Source: Wenxinia marina DSM 24838 (GTDB lineage: Bacteria > Pseudomonadota > Alphaproteobacteria > Rhodobacterales > Rhodobacteraceae). Taken from it: a DNA stretch of 64,000 nucleotides. Both the position numbers and the translations under genes were made by a program. This document shows, in pieces, positions 56,101 through 63,388 of the stretch; the stretch's first letter is position 1, and every line of letters begins with the position of its first letter. The stretch covers positions 78,837 through 142,836 of the forward strand of contig NZ_KB902313.1 of assembly GCF_000379485.1 (NCBI RefSeq), written 5' to 3'. The notes under the pieces were generated by a model. The model was not told the DNA's origin and did not search any database. It saw nothing but the letters and a program-made list of their open reading frames with translations.

Positions 56101-56529
56101 GTTCGAGCAGACGTTGAAGTAGAAGTAGCTGCCCATGCCGCAGCCGCCGTAGACGCCAACGCGACCGTCCACGCTCTCGGGCGGATGGCCCGCATGCTCC
56201 ATCGCCTCCCAGCAGACTTCCAGGAACTGCCGGTGCTGCGGGTCCATGATCGCGGCGTCCTTCGGCGACAGGCCGAAGAACTCCGCGTCGAATCGCTCGA
56301 ACCCGTCGAGGGGGGCGGCATAGGGCACGTAGTCGTCCCGCCCCGAGACCTGCGGCGGCTCGCCCGCGGCCGCGAGGTCGTCCTCCGAAAGGCGGCGGAT
56401 CGCGCAGACGCCGTCCGCCAGCAGGCGCCAATAGGCATCCACCCCGTCCGCGCCCGGCAGGTGCGCCGCCATCCCCACGATGGCGATATCCGTCGTCAGA
56501 TCCCGCGCCGTCGGCTCGGTCCCGTTCAT
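50197..56529 (-). CDS. Type I polyketide synthase KS-AT-KR-DH-ACP-TE
   Basis: About 2110 aa. KS at 11-440: Cys186 in TACSTS, His322 in ECHGTGT, His362 in IGHLDTAAG. AT at ~538-880: Ser629 in GHSMGE and the specificity region IDIAAHS (723-729). KR at ~905-1345: LLTGGFGGIGLT and Tyr1312/Asn1316 in DYVAANEYLN. DH at ~1385-1645: His1398 in DEHRTKAGDALLPGTGY and Asp1562 in HPGLMD. ACP at ~1738-1808: Ser1771 in DLGGHSLIA. TE at ~1828-2100: Ser1915 in GGFSGGG and a C-terminal PGDHDSM His. The order KR then DH is unusual. The start is ATG 56529; 31 further in-frame upstream codons look non-coding. One reductive, dehydrating extension and hydrolytic or transesterifying release are predicted. Confidence 0.95.
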   Translation of the reverse strand: MNGTEPTARDLTTDIAIVGMAAHLPGADGVDAYWRLLADGVCAIRRLSEDDLAAAGEPPQVSGRDDYVPYAAPLDGFERFDAEFFGLSPKDAAIMDPQHRQFLEVCWEAMEHAGHPPESVDGRVGVYGGCGMGSYFYFNVCSNPGLVDETGMFLLRHTGNDKDFLTTRVSHVFDLHGPSVNVQTACSTSLVAVHYAVQALLSGECDMALAGGVTIELPQGRGYLYKEGEILSPDGQCHAFDHRAQGTVFGSGAGAVVLKRLDDAVRDGDTIWAVVRGSAINNDGAAKAGYLAPSVDGQAAAVAEAHAVAGVTADSIDYVECHGTGTYLGDPIEVAALTEAFRQTSDAVDHCRIGSVKTNIGHLDTAAGVASLIKASLALHHRQMPPSLGYEAPNPAIGFEGSPFRVNDTLTEWERRGHPRRAGVNSLGVGGTNAHVVLEEAPEVPAGDESDWPFQLLTVSARSKAALDAASERLAAHLEATPEQALADVAFTLKEGRRAFERRRVLVAESHAQAAGRLREGDPRRVFTHTVVGDDPQPVFMFPGGGAQYAGMGRDLYETEPVYREWADRGLDHLATLVEWDPREVLFGADDPRLLKPSVQLPLILVTEVALARLWMAWGVTPAALIGHSMGENAAAVVAGVMTFEVGIGLVTLRGQLFDTVPAGGMLSVALPEAELRARLGDDLDLASVNAPSLTVATGPQDALDALEARLKAEDVDCRRIAIDIAAHSRMLEPILAPFGDYLRGLDLKAPQIPIVSNLTGDWLTEAQATDADYWVRHLRGTVLFEAGLTTLSAEAERIYIECGPGKALGSLAGQHGRVTANQVIGSLRHPEDAVADDAYFVAQLGRVWATGGRFDWDQLWGGARRLRVPLPTYPFQRASYFIEPGKAVTAAAKDWPMRVEDRDRWGWVPAWKPEYADCAVDLGGDLLDAPAGRWLVFTDAVGVGAEAVARLRKAGRRVVEVRPGDTFAKVGEDAYTLAPERGLEGYEALIRDLAARDLMPDRCAHLWLVTADETARPGSSFFHRVQEHGFWSLFFLAQAWAGEGGGALDLTIVTSEAAKVRDEALRYPEKATVMGPSRVIPREFPGVTCRVLDLSVEGARADAVLAEMLSEPANGVAAFRGGVRYAQVWRRADLPAAEAAEVPQGAVVLLTGGFGGIGLTVAEALVRERGARIALVGRQALPPREAWDDLIRRAGEADRMRQRVEAVRRLEAAGGEVLALAADVSNVEEMREAVEAVRQRWGRIDGVVHGAGVVDDAPILGKSPMAIEDVFTPKVHGTQVLTELFPDGALSFMVLFSSSSTATAPAGQVDYVAANEYLNAVARARAGGRTKVLAIDWGVWADVGMAAEAMAARTGRKPAPPQPVDAPLIDAMSFDEGGNRVFSARWRTAARWVLDEHRTKAGDALLPGTGYLELAAEALALQGEGAAFEIRDLTFLRPLRVDDAGETAVRITLPRSEAGYRLKVESAADGAGWIENAEGALRLLPMLRPEIVDLAAVAKRCGRLTSADGDGTLASPQEAHLKFGRRWRVLKATRFGEGEGLAQLALPPADEGYHLHPGLMDLATGWAMELIEGYQPTHLWVPVAYGAVRVHGPLPAEVVSWVRSAADNRADGGTARFDVTLCAPDGTVCVEVRGFTIHKLTGDIRFAAPPPKATIAGPRPLSPAEERLKHSISQGIPPADGARAFFRALAAGRPQVLISSLDLNALIAQADVGDQREESAGQTFARPQLDSDYAEPEGEIERRLAAMWSELLGVEKVGAEDSFFDLGGHSLIAVRLFANIKKVWGTDFPISALFEAPTIRKCAALIADAGGASDDAANTPAEPKRRFTHLVPMHQGEGGPKTPFFLVAGMFGNVLNLRHLAHLLGTERPFYGLQARGLYGDAAPHETLREAARDMIAEIRQVAPRGPYMLGGFSGGGITAYEIAQQLTAEGESVDALVMLDTPLPRRRPLTRRDRAAIQWQEMRREGPLYPVKWAGRRVAWERAKRRPIDVTATEAQFHDTAIEAAFYRAIAVYDLKPWDGPLTLFRPPLKGRWEVAPGRWVSSERAYVLPDNDWSGWAPQLEVFEVPGDHDSMVLEPNVRVLAARMRRIIDAAERRRDEDWPRLKAAE

Positions 56530-56638
56530 TGCAGATCGCCTCGCCTCGAAGGGCGCCCCCGTCTCAGGGCTTGGTGGAACAATGCGGCACAAGTTTGGCA
56601 CGTGGCCCGAATCGGAACGCAATCCGGCGCGTCGCCTC

Positions 56639-58000
56639 TCACAGACCGGCGAGCGCGACGACCGCGTCGACGTTGTAGGCGATGGCGAGGCCGCCGGAAA
56701 GCAGTCCCAGCGCGAGGAACCCCAGATCGAGACCGGGATCCCACGCCCCGTGCGGGCGGTTCAGCCAGGCCAGCACGGGGTAGGCCAGCAAGTTCGCGGC
56801 CCCCAGCCCCAGGATCGCCCCCATCAGCCCCATCATCTCCAGACCGATCACGAGCCCCGCCACCACCAGCGCCGCCCGGACGAGCGTCAGCACGAAGAAC
56901 CGCCGCGAATCGCCCGCCGCCAGCGCCGCCTGGTCGCAGGTCAGGATCACCAGCGCCGGCATCTGGACGGCGGCGAACAGAACCACGACCCCACCCGCCG
57001 CGAGGTAGCGCGAGTCGTACATCAGGTCGACGAACCAGACCCCGCCGAACGCCAGCACGATGACCCCGGCCGCCAGCACGCCGCCCACCGCGGCGCGCAT
57101 CCTGCGCACCCGCAGGAAGTTCTCGCGGCTCTCCCCCGGCGGACTCTCGCGATACACCGGGATCAGCAGGCGCCGCATCAGCGCCCCGCCCAGGAGCAGC
57201 GGCACCGAGGCGAGGAAGAAGCCGATGTTGTACAGGCCGAACGAGCCCAGATCGAGGTACTTGCCGATGATGACCTTGTCGGACTGGCCGATCAGGAACC
57301 CGCAGACCGTCGACAGGAAGATCCACTTGCCGAAATGGATCAGCTCTCCCGCCGCCGCCCTTTCCCACCGCAGGCGGTTGCCCGGGCCCGGCAGGAACAC
57401 CGTCACCATCACCAGCATCGCGACCGACGCGACGAGGTTCGACAGGACCAGCGCCCAGACCGAGCGCAGCGCGTAGGCGAGGGCGATGGCCGTCAGCACG
57501 CCGACGATCTGGCACCCCATCTCGATCAGCGTCAGCCGCCCGGCCCGCAGGTGCCGGTTCTGCGTCTCGACCTTCGTCGGCTTGTAGGAGTCGATCACCA
57601 GCGCCACCGCCGCCAGCGGCAGGAACCACCGCAGCCGCGGCTCGTCGTAGAACCACGCCACCGGCCAGGTCAGCAGGCACGCCACGACGAACAGCGCCCA
57701 GCCCCGCACGATCTGGATCGTCCACGCGGTGTCGAGGAAGTCGCGGTCGTCGCCGCGCTTGCTCGACATGATCGAGGGGCCGACGCCGACGTCCGAGAAC
57801 ATCGCGAGGCCCATGATGAAGACGCTGACGATGGCCATCAGGCCGAACGCCTCGGGGAACAGCAGGCGCGTCAGGATCAGGTTCGACGCCAGCCGGATCG
57901 CCTGGCTCGTGACGAATCCGCCGGCGGTGAAGGCGGACGACCGCGCCACCCTCTGCATCAGGCCGGTGCCGCCGAAGTACCGGACGAAGCCCGCGCTCAT
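56639..58000 (-). CDS. Wzx-type polysaccharide flippase (MOP superfamily)
   Basis: About 453-aa polytopic membrane protein with roughly 12-14 hydrophobic helices, beginning AFTAGGFVTSQAIRLASNLILTRLLFP, the standard N-terminus of Wzx/RfbX proteins. GSFGLYNIGFFLASVPLLLGGALMRRLLIPVY is also typical. It should flip the lipid-linked repeat unit across the inner membrane. The ATG at 58000 overlaps the stop of the GT2 gene upstream. A 109-bp gap separates it from the PKS gene; I see no clear promoter there, so read-through is possible. Confidence 0.92.
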   Translation of the reverse strand: MSAGFVRYFGGTGLMQRVARSSAFTAGGFVTSQAIRLASNLILTRLLFPEAFGLMAIVSVFIMGLAMFSDVGVGPSIMSSKRGDDRDFLDTAWTIQIVRGWALFVVACLLTWPVAWFYDEPRLRWFLPLAAVALVIDSYKPTKVETQNRHLRAGRLTLIEMGCQIVGVLTAIALAYALRSVWALVLSNLVASVAMLVMVTVFLPGPGNRLRWERAAAGELIHFGKWIFLSTVCGFLIGQSDKVIIGKYLDLGSFGLYNIGFFLASVPLLLGGALMRRLLIPVYRESPPGESRENFLRVRRMRAAVGGVLAAGVIVLAFGGVWFVDLMYDSRYLAAGGVVVLFAAVQMPALVILTCDQAALAAGDSRRFFVLTLVRAALVVAGLVIGLEMMGLMGAILGLGAANLLAYPVLAWLNRPHGAWDPGLDLGFLALGLLSGGLAIAYNVDAVVALAGL

Positions 58001-58818
58001 CGCCCGCGACTCCACGTCGCCGGTGCCGGCAGGGTCCGCGCCAGCAGGCCGATCCCGGCATAGACGCCGAACGACAGCGGATCGCGCCCGAACAGCCGCA
58101 GCGCACCGCGCGCGCCGAGCCGCCCCTTGTCCTCGTTCTCCATCAGCTCGGGCCAGCGCGCCGCGATCTCGCGCACGCCCGCGTCCTGCCGCCGCCGGAC
58201 GCGCAGCAGCCGCCCCGCCCCTTCGGCGATCGGCCAGTCGTAGTGCGCCGCGACCAGCGTCCGCTCGTGCGGCGCGAAGTGCAGCCGGACGAAGGCGTCG
58301 TCGGCGATGATCTCGGGGAACGCGCCCCAGCGCGCCCGCCCGGCCGCGTTCACCGCAAACAGGCCGCAGCCCGGCACACCGGCCGACATGAACGGCACCC
58401 GTCCCCAGGTCCGGGCGTAGGCGCGCGCCACGGGCCCCTGTCCGGTGATCCGTACCCGCCCGCTGGCATAGCGCGCTCCCGTCCCCGCGAGGTGAGCCGC
58501 GAGCTGCGGAAGCAGCGACGGCGAAACCGTGACGTCCGCATCGAGGTAAACCCGGATCCCTGCGTCCGTCGCCGCGTCCGCCGCATTCAGGGCGCCGGGC
58601 TTGCCGCCCTGAGGCAGGTCCAGCACCGTCAGCCGCCAGCCCCGCGCCTCCACTGCTTCGCGCCCGGCCTCGGCCCTGTCGACCGTGTCGTCGGCGCAGC
58701 CGTTCGCCGCCACCACGACATGGACCGGATCGGACAGCGGTTCCGACCGGGCGAGCGCCGACAGGCACGCCCCGATCCGGTCCGCCTCGTTCGATGCGGG
58801 CACGATCACCGCGATCAT
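57997..58818 (-). CDS. Glycosyltransferase family 2
   Basis: About 273 aa. The N-terminal GT-A core is IAVIVPASNEADRIGACL, VVAANGCADDTV, the DxD-type RVYLDADVTVSP and EIIADDAFVRLHF. A basic C-terminal part contains LLRVRRRQDAGVREIAARW and a hydrophobic end. I start at ATG 58818, since an upstream extension gives an Arg-rich leader. It is coupled to the flippase gene and divergent from the GT4 gene across 116 bp. Confidence 0.9.
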   Translation of the reverse strand: MIAVIVPASNEADRIGACLSALARSEPLSDPVHVVVAANGCADDTVDRAEAGREAVEARGWRLTVLDLPQGGKPGALNAADAATDAGIRVYLDADVTVSPSLLPQLAAHLAGTGARYASGRVRITGQGPVARAYARTWGRVPFMSAGVPGCGLFAVNAAGRARWGAFPEIIADDAFVRLHFAPHERTLVAAHYDWPIAEGAGRLLRVRRRQDAGVREIAARWPELMENEDKGRLGARGALRLFGRDPLSFGVYAGIGLLARTLPAPATWSRGR

Positions 58819-58934
58819 CGGGGCGCCCCCTCGGCGTTGCACGCGTGCCATTCCCGATGGGCCGCCGCCGGCCCCCGCTTTGACGCGGCGGGCGGATCGG
58901 TCCTACGGTCCCGCGGCACCAACGGGACCCGCCC

Positions 58935-60134
58935 ATGCGCCTCGGCTACCTCGTGCCCCAGTTTCCGGGGCAGACCCACATCTTCTTCTGGCGCGAGATC
59001 CGCGAGCTGCGCCGGCGCGGCGTCCATGTCGACCTGCTGTCCACCCGCCCCCCGCCGCGCGGCCTCATCGCCCACGACTGGTCGGACGAGGCGATGGCCG
59101 AGACGACCTACCTCGGTCGCGCCGACCCGGTCGCCGCCCTCGCCGCCCTGTCCCGCCAGGATCTGCGCGAGCTGGTCGCAGCCACCCGCGCCGAGGGACG
59201 CCCCTTCCTGCGCGACGTCGCCCTGTCGCTGCCCGCGGCGCAGCGGCTGCTGCGCCATGCGCGCGAACGCCGGCTCGACCATGTCCACGTCCATTCCTGC
59301 GGCCGTGCCGGACTGATCGCCGCCCTCGCCCGCGAGATGGGCGGGCCGCCCTTCTCGCTGACCCTGCACGGACCCCTGTCCGACTACGGCACCGGCCAGC
59401 CGCTGAAATGGCGCCGCGCCGCCTTCGCCACGGTCATCACCGACCGGCTGATGGACGAGGTCCGCCGGACGATTCCCGTCCTGCCCCCCCGGCTGGAGGT
59501 GCAGCCGATGGGCGTCGACACCGACCGGCTCCGCCGCCCGGCCCCCTACGTCCCCCATGACGAAAGCCGGCCCCTGCGGATCTTCTCCTGCGGGCGGCTG
59601 AACCGGGTGAAGGGGCATCAGGACCTGATGCAGGCCGTCCGCCTGCTCCGCGACGGCGGCCGCGACGCGACGCTCGCCATCGCCGGCGAGGACGATGCCG
59701 GCGGCACGGGCTACCGCGCCACGCTGGAGGCGCGGATCGCTGAGCTCGGTCTCGGCGACGCCGTCACGCTCCTCGGCGCCATCGACGAAGGGGCGGTGGT
59801 GCGGCACCTGCTCGAGGCCGACGTCTTCGTCCTCGCCAGCTGGCACGAACCGCTCGGCGTCGCGCTGATGGAAGCGATGAGCTGCGCGGTCCCCACCATC
59901 GGCACCGACGCCGGCGGCGTGGGAGAGCTGATCGTGGACGGCCGCGACGGCCTTCTGGTGCCGCCGAAGTCGCCGGACGCGCTGGCCACCGCCATCGCCC
60001 GCGTCGCGGACGACCCCGCGCTCGCCGCCCGCCTCTCCGCCGGCGGCCGCGCCCGCGTCGAGACGGCGTTCCACTCCGGCCGCGGCGCCGAGACGCTGAT
60101 ACGGCTGATCGAGGAGACCCGCAGGGCCGGCTGA
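58935..60134 (+). CDS. Glycosyltransferase family 4 (exopolysaccharide type)
   Basis: 399 aa, GT-B fold. It begins LGYLVPQFPGQTHIFFWREI, a start characteristic of exopolysaccharide GT4 enzymes in alphaproteobacteria. HVHSCGRAGLIAALA and FSLTLHGPLSDYG follow, then the donor domain with RIFSCGRLNRVKGHQDL and the E-x7-E motif in SWHEPLGVALMEAMSC. It is read alone rightward and ends 9 kb beyond the PKS promoter, facing the secreted hydrolase gene across a hairpin. Confidence 0.92.
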   Translation: MRLGYLVPQFPGQTHIFFWREIRELRRRGVHVDLLSTRPPPRGLIAHDWSDEAMAETTYLGRADPVAALAALSRQDLRELVAATRAEGRPFLRDVALSLPAAQRLLRHARERRLDHVHVHSCGRAGLIAALAREMGGPPFSLTLHGPLSDYGTGQPLKWRRAAFATVITDRLMDEVRRTIPVLPPRLEVQPMGVDTDRLRRPAPYVPHDESRPLRIFSCGRLNRVKGHQDLMQAVRLLRDGGRDATLAIAGEDDAGGTGYRATLEARIAELGLGDAVTLLGAIDEGAVVRHLLEADVFVLASWHEPLGVALMEAMSCAVPTIGTDAGGVGELIVDGRDGLLVPPKSPDALATAIARVADDPALAARLSAGGRARVETAFHSGRGAETLIRLIEETRRAG

Positions 60135-60227
60135 CGCGCCCCGCCCGCTCCTTCGCATGTCCCCAAATACGCAGGTCCGCCGCCGGCCACCCGCGCTCCG
60201 CCCGGGACGTGGCGCGAACGGTGCAGT

Positions 60228-60262
60228 GCGGACATCGCGAGACGTCGGGTCGCGATGTCCGC
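60228..60262. repeat. Intergenic hairpin related to the acyltransferase palindrome
   Basis: Thirteen-base-pair perfect arms gcggacatcgcga/tcgcgatgtccgc with a 9-nt loop, in the 143-bp convergent gap between the GT4 gene and the secreted hydrolase gene. The cggacatcgcg half-site also forms the core of the palindrome at 30047-30070. It could serve as a bidirectional terminator as well as being a dispersed repeat. Confidence 0.7.
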
Positions 60263-60277
60263 GGGTGACGCGTCCGC

Positions 60278-63097
60278 TCACGCCCCGTCCCCCTCTTCCA
60301 TCAGCGGCAGCTCGGTCCCGTCGGCGAACGCCGCCACGCCCACCGACGCGACCCGGACCACGCCCCAGGGCGCCGTCAGGACCAGCGCCTCGCCATCCCA
60401 GCTCTGCACCACCTCCGCAGCCGTTCCCGGCAGCTCCACCCGGTCGGCGCCCGGCCCGCCATGCACCCGGTCCCCCGGCCCCGCGACGATCACGTCGTCG
60501 CCCGGCCCCGCCAGGATCAGGTCACCCAGCTCAGTCCCCTCGATCCGCTCGTCCCCGCCGTCGCCGCGGATCCACGCGCCCTGCCGGAACGCCCCGCCGC
60601 GCGGATCGCCGAAGCCCTCTCCGTTGCGCAATGCCAGCGCCGCCCAGCGCGGATTGGCGTCGTCGAGGTGGCGCAGCGCGCCCCAGCTGCCCCATTTCGA
60701 CGGGGCCGCGACGTCAACGAACGCCTGGAACGGGCCGTCGCCGATCGCGTCCCACGCGGCGAGCTCGGTCTCGTAGAGCTCCGCCATGGCGGCCGAGTAG
60801 TTGAAGCGGATGAAGAACGCGGTCAGCCCCTCGTCCTCCACCGCGGTCTCGAGACCGACCACGTGCGTTCCGCCCTCGTACATCACGAGGTCCAGGCCAT
60901 GCGCCTGCGCGACCTGTGCGTGATAGGGCCACAGCTCGTCGGTCAGGACCGCCAGCGAGCCTTCGGCCAGCGCCGTCTCCGCCCATTCCGCCGCGTTGCC
61001 CTGCCGCATCGCCGCTCGCGTCTCGTCCGCGCGCTCGCCGCCCAGCTCCAGCCCGAAATAGCCGGACACCGCATAGGCGTCGAAACTCCCGGCCGGGGGC
61101 GCGCGCCCCTCCGCCACGGCGAGCGGCGCGCCCAGGAGGCCCTCCTCCAGCCCCGGCCAGCCGGTATGCACGGCGACGACCCGCTGGATCCGGTCCTCCT
61201 GCCCCGCGAAGACCTCGCCCCAGATGTCCGCCACCTCGGACGCGCGCAGGCCGGCATACTGCATCCACGCGTCGTCGCCCGCGTCCTCGCCCCAGCGCTC
61301 CACCGCCCGGTCCCTTGCCCAGGCGGCCTGCGGAAAGATCCAGTTCCAGACCTCGTTCGACCATTCGGCCGTCGCCACGAGGTCCGGCCGCAGCCCCTCG
61401 CGCACCGCGGTGGCGAAGGCGGCGACGTAGGCGTCGTCCGCCATGTGCGGCAGCGTGAACCACGGATCGGCGCCGATCTCGTTCGCAAGGCGCAGCATCA
61501 CCGGCAGCGGCACGCCCCGCCACGCCCACGAGAAGTCGCTCTCCCGCGGCCGGTCGTCCCAGGTCGCCTGGGGCGAGCCGTTGGTCCTCATCCAGTCCAT
61601 GAACCGGACCTGCCGGGCGTCGGCGATCCGGGCGATCCAGCGCGGGTTGAAGACCTCGCCGAGGTCCAGCAGCTCGGCCTCGTTCTCGCGGTAGATCCGG
61701 ATGTCGCGGATCGGGTCCTCGGGGTCGAGCGCGGTGATCCGCACCACGACCGGCCCCTCGCCCGGCACATAGGAAAAGGCGACCTGATGGTCCCCCGGCA
61801 CCTTGTCGAAGGCGAGGCCGCCGACCTCGATCACCCCCTCGCCCGTCCAGTCCATGCGATAGCGCCCGATCAGCGAGACCGCCCCCGCCGGAAGGTCGGT
61901 CAGCACGAAGGTCTCGAGCGCCGTCACCCCACCCGGGATGGAGACCGGCCAGCCCTCGGGCGACAGGTGGCCCCCGGCCTGCAGGTCCTCGAACGACACC
62001 GCGCCCCAACCTTCATCCGTGTGGCCCAGCCACGGCCGCGCCGTCTTCATCAGGTCCACGAACGGCACCTGCGTCGCCCAGTCGGCGATCCCGGCGAGGC
62101 CGAAGCCGATGGCCGGATCCGCCAGCCCCGTCGCGGGCGGCTCCGGCACGTCGGGCGCCGCGGCCGCCTCGACGACCTCCGCTTCGGGCTCCGGCGCGCG
62201 GGCCTCCTCCGGCGGCGGCTCGGGCGCGGTCAGGCGCAGCCAGACCTCCGTCGCGATCTCGGGATAGCGCGCGCGGACCACCTCGTTCAGTCCCGGCGGC
62301 GGCGAGGCGGCGGCCGGCGGCGGGGTGTCGGTGACGGCCGCCCAGGTGACGAGCGACGCCAGGAAATACAGCGTCGGCGTGCCGTGCGGCGCGTCGTCCG
62401 AGAACAGCGCCTCGGGCGGCAACTCGGCCAGCGGCCCCTGCAGCAGCCCGGCCAGCACACGCGCCGTCGGGATCACCCGCACCTCGCGGCCGACCGCGCC
62501 GGTCAGGCCGGTCGCATACAGCCGGTTCCAGTCGTGGAACGGCCCCGCGTTGAACTCCAGCCACTCCGCCCAACCCTCCGCGTCCGGCGGAAAGCCCCAC
62601 GGCCCCATGTCCGCCCAGCCCTCGTAGACGAAGAGCGGCGCGTCCGGCGCCTCCTCCGCGGCCCAGCCGAGCGCGGCGGCCCCCAGCTCCAGCGGCGTCT
62701 CGCCGCCCGGGTTGTCGCCGTCCAGGGGCCGGTTCGCCGGCTGGTACTGGATGAAGTTCGGCGGCGTCAGGACCACCCCGTCCCAGCCGACCTCGCCGAA
62801 CGGCAGGCGGTTCGACCGCCACACCCGCTCCACCCGGCCGAAGGTCCATTGCGGCTCGGGCGGGACGTCGGCGAAGTCGTGCAGGAAGCCCCACTGCCCC
62901 TCGGCCCCGAACCGCTCGCCCTCGGCCCGCGCGAGGAAGGCGAGCCAGTGCGGCACCGTCGTCTCGTCGCTGTCGGTCAGATGATGCACGAGGCTGTTGC
63001 CGAAGAAGAACAGCCGCAGGTCCTGCGCCGACGCGCTCCCCGCCAGCGACAGCGACAGCGCCGCCAGCCCGCCGAATACCAGATCACGCAACCGCAT
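60278..63097 (-). CDS. Large secreted SGNH-like / glycosidase-like protein with RTX-type tail
   Basis: About 939 aa with a signal peptide (LVFGGLAALSLSLAGSASAQ). Residues ~20-270 look like an SGNH-type hydrolase (LRLFFFGNSLVHHLTDSDE). A Pro/Glu/Ala linker follows. The central part (~330-800) has features of a clan A-like glycosidase: EWSNEVWNW with Glu582 as candidate acid/base and MYEGGTH with Glu741 as candidate nucleophile. The tail (~855-895) has degenerate Ca-binding nonapeptides, GPGDDVIVAGPGDRVHGGPG. The start is ATG 63097. It probably trims or releases the polysaccharide made by this locus (inference); no cellulase family can be assigned by eye. Confidence 0.8.
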   Translation of the reverse strand: MRLRDLVFGGLAALSLSLAGSASAQDLRLFFFGNSLVHHLTDSDETTVPHWLAFLARAEGERFGAEGQWGFLHDFADVPPEPQWTFGRVERVWRSNRLPFGEVGWDGVVLTPPNFIQYQPANRPLDGDNPGGETPLELGAAALGWAAEEAPDAPLFVYEGWADMGPWGFPPDAEGWAEWLEFNAGPFHDWNRLYATGLTGAVGREVRVIPTARVLAGLLQGPLAELPPEALFSDDAPHGTPTLYFLASLVTWAAVTDTPPPAAASPPPGLNEVVRARYPEIATEVWLRLTAPEPPPEEARAPEPEAEVVEAAAAPDVPEPPATGLADPAIGFGLAGIADWATQVPFVDLMKTARPWLGHTDEGWGAVSFEDLQAGGHLSPEGWPVSIPGGVTALETFVLTDLPAGAVSLIGRYRMDWTGEGVIEVGGLAFDKVPGDHQVAFSYVPGEGPVVVRITALDPEDPIRDIRIYRENEAELLDLGEVFNPRWIARIADARQVRFMDWMRTNGSPQATWDDRPRESDFSWAWRGVPLPVMLRLANEIGADPWFTLPHMADDAYVAAFATAVREGLRPDLVATAEWSNEVWNWIFPQAAWARDRAVERWGEDAGDDAWMQYAGLRASEVADIWGEVFAGQEDRIQRVVAVHTGWPGLEEGLLGAPLAVAEGRAPPAGSFDAYAVSGYFGLELGGERADETRAAMRQGNAAEWAETALAEGSLAVLTDELWPYHAQVAQAHGLDLVMYEGGTHVVGLETAVEDEGLTAFFIRFNYSAAMAELYETELAAWDAIGDGPFQAFVDVAAPSKWGSWGALRHLDDANPRWAALALRNGEGFGDPRGGAFRQGAWIRGDGGDERIEGTELGDLILAGPGDDVIVAGPGDRVHGGPGADRVELPGTAAEVVQSWDGEALVLTAPWGVVRVASVGVAAFADGTELPLMEEGDGA

Positions 63098-63242
63098 GTG
63101 CCGCCCCCTCGTCCGTCCCGGCCAGGCCGGGCCGGTCGATCCGTCCCCACACCTGCGCCACCTGCCGCGCAGCGGCGTCCCATGTGAAGTCTCCAGCGGC
63201 CCGGGACCGCCCCACCGCGCCCATCCGCCGCACCCGTACCAT
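63084..63242 (-). pseudogene. Remnant of a GT4 glycosyltransferase C-terminus
   Basis: A 52-codon stretch reads RRMGAVGRSRAAGDFTWDA, then AARQVAQVWGRI, which closely resembles the conserved last helix of GT4 enzymes (Met-Gly-x2-Gly-Arg-x-Arg, Phe-Thr-Trp, Val-Trp). No donor or acceptor domain precedes it: the DNA upstream to 63389 is Arg/Gly-rich noise. It overlaps the start of the secreted hydrolase gene by 14 bp. I take it as the relic of a deleted gene; chance similarity is possible. The rest of the 291-bp gap holds nothing I recognise. Confidence 0.4.
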
Positions 63243-63388
63243 TCGCCCGGGGCGGTCTGGCCGGCCCGCCGCAGGCCCCCGCATGTCTCGCGGTGAGGCA
63301 GCCGGACCGCTCGACAGGCCGGCGGGCCGCGCCTCGGCCCTTCCGACTCTTGCCGAACCGGCAATCACGTTGATGCGCGCCGGCGCGG

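Noticed and set aside
56530-56638. Sigma-54 promoter upstream of the PKS gene (tggcacg is present)
   Set aside because: The strand is wrong for the PKS and the second half of the consensus (TTGC at proper spacing) is missing.
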